A stretch of 64,000 bases of DNA from Rhodamnia argentea (Eukaryota; Streptophyta; Magnoliopsida; Myrtales; Myrtaceae). Both the position numbers and the translations under genes were made by a program. The stretch covers positions 1,198,501 through 1,262,500 of the forward strand of contig NC_063160.1 of the NCBI RefSeq assembly GCF_020921035.1, given 5' to 3'. The notes below the pieces were generated by a model. That model did no database searches. It had not been told where the DNA came from and saw nothing but the letters and a program-made list of their open reading frames with translations. Below, one piece after another: positions 59,301 through 64,000 of the stretch; the first letter of the stretch is position 1, and the number at the start of each line of letters is the position of its first letter.

Positions 59301-59760
59301 GGAAAAGTCCGAATCAGAAGAGTAAGTTTCAATAGCATACAAGGTGTCCGGAGACGGCTCTTCTTCAATGGAGAAGATGGATTCAACGTCTTCATCACCG
59401 AGAGATCCCAGTGTTTTGAGAGATCTTCGGATCATGTAACCGCCCTGTTTCTTCGCTTGGGGCATTTTTTGCAAAGTGACCCTTCTTGTTGCAAATAAAA
59501 CATCCGTCGATTGGGTTTCTTGGTGCTTTTATGATTGCGTGATTTCTTTTCGAGGAATTTCCACTTGCTTCGCGAGGCTTCGCAAATGAAAACTTCTTGA
59601 AATGAACTTTCTTCTTGTGACCCGAGCAAGACGGATCATTACAGTCTCTCGTGCACTTGATCTTCCATTCTGGCCTTTCACAGTTCTTGTCATACTTGCG
59701 ATGAAGTTTCTTTTTCATAATATAACTTCTCACTTGAGTTTTTTGTAACATCGTAACATA
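56370..59760 (-). pseudogene. Endogenous pararetrovirus (Caulimoviridae-like), broken and incomplete
   Basis: On the minus strand the order is: zinc-knuckle end of the coat-protein region (CFICNKKGHFAKN, about 59480-59520) with basic sequence before it; aspartic-protease-like end (GCPSHDKDLIIGWDI, about 59000); reverse transcriptase (SPWACEAFYVNKRA, about 58600; YSKFDLKAGFWQLGIHP, about 58440; IYIDDIL, about 58280); RNase H-like part (HYHSTFKEILAIKNGI, about 57770; ending in FFSRPKEPF, about 57535); then a separate 248-codon ORF (57469-56723) and overlapping frames to 56370. No integrase is present and RNase H directly follows RT, which separates it from LTR elements. Movement protein and most of the coat protein are missing. 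Frameshifts and stops interrupt it; one frameshift lies between the His and last Cys of the zinc knuckle. The second ORF after RNase H suggests the florendovirus/petuvirus side of the family (inference). Confidence 0.85.
56723..57469 (-). CDS. Intact ORF downstream of RNase H in the pararetrovirus copy
   Basis: 248 codons, uninterrupted, beginning MRKHQGHHTYPRYP, in a context where every other viral frame is broken. It is rich in Phe, Pro and Tyr (PSDLKWMFWFMFHLYQVAIE). I recognise no cellular family. The position just after RNase H and before the promoter fits the accessory ORF2 of some Caulimoviridae. Expression is unknown. It could be open by chance because the copy is still fairly young. 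Confidence 0.5.
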   Translation of the reverse strand: MRKHQGHHTYPRYPSTPQTEFPDNFHRLFWNYHYVIFKDYGRLFLKPGLNCDYPFIHPLRWSSTIPFPSDLKWMFWFMFHLYQVAIEFPLDEIIKVLSIPFGNYRTIPKFFLIFLLGSNPFKHGNTCSFFKDKLVDQNLADTQLSSFTIPGHSLDPREIKDLMLQKQALPPSNCTPRSSLQVSQDVLNVFDIPHEYEEFQRILQENKVIPRNMALQSYSWDTPGPILMYSKPSKSTTKSTKLLHGYDP

Positions 59761-60150
59761 TATTATGTCTCAATTTTGAAATCTTAGCAATAAAGAAAGC
59801 CATTAGCATTTATACAATTGCATGGGAAGTAACAATAGTTTAGTATGAGTGTCATTGTCCGAATCATAAATATTTTATGCAACTATTGTCACAATTTAAT
59901 GAGTAATTAGTCGCGAGCGTAGACATTTTTCAAGCGAGTTTTTTTTTTGTGTGTTTATGGTTTTATTTTTATTTTTATTTTTTTTGGCGGCCGACTCATT
60001 ATGACTGTTGCCAATGAGGCTAGCGAAATAATGAGAACTATCAATGAATTTGCCATCTTTAATGTAAGTCTTCAGCGTCACTAGATAATGCAAGCTTGAG
60101 CACCTCCAAATCTCAAGTTTGATTCGACAACTAAATCCCATTTGCGGGAA
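59761..60150. other. Intergenic AT-rich stretch
   Basis: Nothing recognised apart from a poly-T run near 59940 and T-rich sequence to 59985. Confidence 0.5.
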
Positions 60151-60831
60151 AATTGTCAAAAAAATACTAAATCATTTACACTTTTGTTAATTTAGTCATA
60201 AATCTTTTAAATTTGTCTATTCAGTTTTAAATTTTTTCACATTTTATTGATTCAATTTTATTGGTCAAAAATCCCCGACATAAACGCCGACCATCTTACG
60301 TGGCATCGCTAACGCCGACGTGAACAATATAATTATATTTTAATTTTTTTTAATTTTTTTTATTTATTTTCTCTTTTTTCTGTTCTTTTTTCTCTTTTCC
60401 ATTTTTTTCCTTTTCTTTTGTTCTTCCTCCGCCTAGCCTCAACCTCCGTTGGCCTCGAGGGAAGGCTGCCCCCACCGACCCCTAACGAGGGGTCGCCCAC
60501 CCACCCGAGGGCAACCCTCGTTGGACGCCAACAAGGCCCGTCCTCCCTTGAGGGCGACAGAAGGGAAAAAAAAGAAAGGAAAAAAATATAAAAGAAAAAA
60601 TAAAGAAAAATACTTGCACAAGTATTAAAATATTATTAAAAATTATCCATCTTCAGCACCTGCAATGCCATGTAGGACAACCGGCATCCACTTCAGCAAA
60701 TTTTGGTCAAGAGGACTAAATCGGCAAAAGGTAAAAAAATTTAGGACTGAATCGGCAAACTTGAGCGATTTAAGACTAAATTGACAAAAGTACAAAAGGT
60801 TTAGAACTTTTTTTGACAAATTTCCCCCTAT
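60151..60831. mobile_element. Non-autonomous DNA element with long TIRs
   Basis: The left arm begins GGGAAAATTGTCAAAAAAATAC and carries TTTTGTTAATTTAGTCATAAAT. The right arm, on the complement, begins GGGGGAAATTTGTCAAAAAA and carries TTTTGTCAATTTAGTCTTAAAT. The arms are each at least 100 bp. The centre has T-rich DNA and a GC-rich block (about 60425-60560) with GAGGGCAACCCTCG-like inverted words. No ORF. Confidence 0.75.
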
Positions 60832-61188
60832 CTGCAATATGATTTTTTTTTTCCTGTGCGATGTGCGTGCCACTGCATTAACATATAGGTGCAAGACGGT
60901 CTCTTCCAGTTTCACAATTTATGGTCACCTCTCATTACACTAGTGGGTTCAATAAAATGTGTTCGCCCAACTTCTTAGGCATCAAAAGATGGATGTTCTG
61001 CACATTACACAGCGAATACAATGTGAGTTGCTCCCTTGAACTCGAATTTTCTTATTGCACTTCAGTTGCTACCCTGAAGTAAAGCTAAATTTTACTGTTG
61101 ACAGACGACAGAAAGGACCAAATCCTTCCTGCCGCGTTGCACGAGTTGCATCGATGCCATAGGGACAGAAAACAGTAGTGTTGTAGCA
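60832..61188. other. 3' flank of the SAL1-like gene
   Basis: Probable 3' UTR of the minus-strand nucleotidase gene and spacer; no further feature. Confidence 0.5.
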
Positions 61189-64000
61189 TCACCCCGAGGA
61201 AGGTTTCTCCTCCAAGGATTCTCTTACAGCCTTCAAGATTGATGGCACCAACATTCGATTGGTAGCTATAATCCCGGCATCCAAGTCGAGGTGTCGTCCT
61301 TTGGAGAAATCCAGAGGTCGTCCTGCTGCATCGATCACCACTCCTCCGGCCTCTGTGATTCAAAGAAGAGGGTCTCATTCAACGCAAGAACCAAGAAAAT
61401 AAAACTCCTCTTATTCTCAAAGGGACAAAACAAAAGCATCCTAGTACTTTCATTTGTGGGCACGCAGAAAAGCAACCAGCTGTTACTGCTAAAACTGCAT
61501 TATGATCCGTCAAAGGTCTAATTGAGCGACATAGAGTAACAGGGTTTGAAGGTATATGTATGGTGATTGACAGAATAGCAAGATCCGTAAATAAAAAACT
61601 AGAGAGAGAGAGAGCGATTTCACAAATATGCATTTTCTTGCCTTGTGATACTTTCAAAACTGCCTAATCATTCTAAAAAGAAAAAGTACAACTAGAGAGA
61701 GAAATTTCTGTACCAGTAACAACAATGCACCCAGCAGCATGATCCCAAATTTTCTCACGGTACCCTTTGCCAGAGAAGCGCATGTATATTGCTCCATCGC
61801 CTCTGGAAAGAGCTCCGTATTTGGCCTGGCTATCTATCCTCACTGGCGGGGCTTTGACACCAAGTTTCTGCTACAGAGAGTTTTCCTCAGAGATCCATTA
61901 AAGATCATTATGCTGCACTTGATCTTGGAGAGAGAGATATTACCCTTGCAATGGAGCTTGTCAACTCCTGCATGGAGTGTGCTTTCTCAAATGGTTCAAA
62001 GAATGACGCATCTTCCGGATTTCCAATATCACTGACATGAACCTGGACTTATACTCAAGATGTTATGATGTTCCTCTCGAAGTTCAATAGCAGTTACAAC
62101 TCAGAACATGCCAAAGGATGATGGAGAAATTATATGAGAAAAGGTCATCATGCAGGGCCTGAGAACAGGGCCTTTTGCACCTGCTCCAGGTGAACCGTCT
62201 TTTCTTTTCTTTTTCTCTCTCTCTCTCTCTCTTTTTTTTTTTTTTTGTGTGTGTGTCTCGACCGTGGAATCTGATATTCATGCACGCTAAAGGTGGAAAG
62301 ATATTGGTGAAGAAGAAAATTATAACAACCTTCACAGGTGATGATCCATCCAATGACTGCATGAAAGTCCCTGAACCAACTTTTGCGTAGAATAGACAGC
62401 CAACAGCACTTTCCGATGGCACATTCCCAGCGATAGATGCTAATGGAAGATTTGGACAAGCAAGGACACCCAACACTACTTCCCCATTATCCAATAAAGC
62501 TAATGCTACTGCATATTGATCCCCCCTTACAAACCTGCAAGGCAATCTCATTGCATAAATCCTCCCATTCTAGTTTATACTTAATAAGTCTGCAAAAAGC
62601 AGTAATAAGCTTCATCATAGCAGTTACAAAAGAGCACAAAAGTAAATTGACCATACGATGAGGCCTCCACAATGATGTAGGATACCAATGGTAATTAAGG
62701 GAGGTAATGGTGACAATATGCAATGGCCATGTATCTTTCAAAGAGACTTCCTGGAGTGCCAAAAACTATTAATTATTTATCCAATGAGTATTGGCCAAAT
62801 CCAGTCAGCAAAAGTCCTAATTACGCCCATTCATCGCAAAAATATTGCTGTATGGCAAAAGATTCTTCGTACCAAACTCGTCACCAATAGTTAGTAATAA
62901 TTCTTTTAAACCATTTGTTCAGTAAAAACAGAAAACATTTATCTTACATGCACCAATGAACATCAAGCCGAAAGACCTTAGCACATAGAACAACAGCAGA
63001 TAGAGACAGAGAAGAATCAATACATGCTCGATTTGCCACTGCATGTTGAGGAAACGAGGACGAAACTATTCAATAGCCATTAGTAATTGAAACAAATTAA
63101 TTTCTCTGCTACTAGCAGCTGTGGAGAAAAAATGACTTTAAGTAGTAGATTCCTTTATGAATAAGAAAACTTGAGAAGTAGGAAACATCAAAATCATAAC
63201 GAAAAGAAAGATGATGTGAATAGGCAATATGCAAAACAATTCTTACCAAAATCATCAAGAAATGGAAGACTTGTATCCAAGAATCAATGAAAAAATTTGT
63301 GTGTGCCTCTGAGTCAATGACACAAGGTTCCAAGGGCTAGGCCATTTAAAGCATATTCTCTCTTCAAAAATTTTAGGAACTTATCCTTCACGATTTAATT
63401 ACCTTGTGCAAAGAGTATCCCATTTTGAAACAAATAAAAATTGCAGTAACAGTATTTCCCACCAAGGCATTATATTACTCTCGGATACTAAAATTCCGAG
63501 AAGTAAACGAAAGAGGAAAGTTGTAAATAAAAGGCGAGCCGACGCTCCCAAAATAGATTGCTCACCCTTTAGTACCATCTATAGGATCCAAGACCCAGTG
63601 TCGGCCAGAAGAGCCACCTTCTGACTTCCCACTGTCAATTGCCTTAAGTACATCTTCTGGTGATAAAGTACAAGCACTATATGAATCATCAATTGCAATA
63701 GTTTCATTTACGAGCTTTGTTATGCGCTGGAGGATGTCTTTTCCACTATCCTTGCAAAGATCTCCCGAATCCTGAAAAAAGTGAGAGAACCTGAAGATGA
63801 GTTGTCCATGTTACCAGAAAATAGAATACCACGACTACCCATTAAACTTTCTTTTTATTTTTAACTTTTGGTGTTGAAGAGTGGAGGTGGGGTGTGTGCG
63901 CGTGTGGTTTACAAACCACTACATACTAACCTCCTCTGCCACTAACGAGAGTGGTTCATCTGAAAGCTCTCTTTCCAGCACAAAACTAACTATGGCTTGT
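61189..64000 (-). CDS. SAL1: 3'(2'),5'-bisphosphate nucleotidase, SAL1/HAL2 type (5' part outside window)
   Basis: Li-sensitive, Mg-dependent phosphatase that turns 3'-phosphoadenosine 5'-phosphate into AMP. Arabidopsis SAL1 works in chloroplasts and mitochondria and controls PAP retrograde stress signalling (family knowledge). Exons, in gene order on the minus strand: 64000-63931 (partial), 63771-63566, 62534-62330, 62042-61944, 61867-61714 and 61352-61189, all in phase with GT/AG borders and a TGA stop. The visible part holds ELSDEPLSLVAEE (metal-site Glu pair), HWVLDPIDGTKG (IMPase motif with the metal-binding Asp residues), RGDQYAVALALLDNG, IDSQAKYGALSRGDGAIY and IWDHAAGCIVVTEAGG (second IMPase motif), ending in the Gly-rich DAAGRPLDFSKGR region and RESLEEKPSSG. 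Nothing conserved is missing in the visible exons. The first exon(s), with any transit peptide, lie beyond 64000. Which SAL paralogue it is cannot be settled. Confidence 0.93.
62213..62246. repeat. CT then T microsatellite in a SAL1-like intron
   Basis: (CT)n followed by a T run and GTGTGTGTG, in the intron between exons 62330 and 62042, immediately beside 61944-62042. Confidence 0.85.

Noticed and set aside
62084..62551. 155-codon minus-strand frame read as one exon
   Set aside because: Only the first part (62534-62330) is a SAL1-type exon; the rest runs into intron sequence with a CT microsatellite translated as Lys/Glu/Arg repeats.
1..64000. CRISPR arrays, bacterial operons, riboswitches or origins
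   Set aside because: The window is clearly plant nuclear DNA with spliceosomal introns; the short direct repeats seen are transposon or tandem duplications, without regular spacing.

Overview
The window is plant nuclear DNA, from a eudicot. It holds intron-rich genes, long AT-rich intergenic stretches full of transposon remnants, mitochondrial-protein genes carried in the nucleus, a NAC transcription factor and an endogenous plant pararetrovirus. The gene families and the style of the GC-rich internal parts of the TIR elements make me think of Myrtaceae (Eucalyptus-like), but that is recollection and not shown by the sequence.

Seven genes can be supported. From left to right: (1) the 3' two thirds of telomerase reverse transcriptase TERT (+, exons 951-6881, N-terminus outside the window); (2) a seven-exon gene for a 242-residue protein with a head domain, a coiled coil and a basic tail (+, 8257-12754), whose architecture resembles the XRCC4/XLF/PAXX superfamily; (3) an intronless half-size ABC transporter, ABCG5 (-, 14913-16808); (4) a short NAC factor of the XND1/NAC104 type (+, 32520-33650); (5) the E1-alpha subunit of the mitochondrial branched-chain 2-oxoacid dehydrogenase (+, nine exons, 45786-49669); (6) a nuclear-encoded group II intron maturase, most like nMAT4 (-, 51598-54690, two exons); (7) the 3' part of a SAL1-type 3'(2'),5'-bisphosphate nucleotidase (-, 61189 to beyond 64000).

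The rest is mostly repeats. A 4.5-kb degenerate Ty1/copia element (34099-41619, minus strand, LTRs of about 220 bp, initiator-Met primer site) has a broken 2957-bp hAT transposon inside its 3' LTR, with a perfect 8-bp target duplication. A gypsy-type gag remnant lies at about 41980-42900. A broken Caulimoviridae-like endogenous pararetrovirus lies at about 56240-59760 on the minus strand. MITE-like and foldback elements crowd 21860-26710, and related long-TIR elements occur at 14424, 19800, 31720 and 60151. A solo LTR sits in an intron of gene 2.

The genes do not form an operon-like unit. The only functional theme is that TERT and the possible NHEJ-type protein, both linked to DNA ends, are neighbours in the same orientation. 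The E1-alpha and maturase genes, both for mitochondrial proteins, converge on a 1.9-kb spacer (49670-51597).
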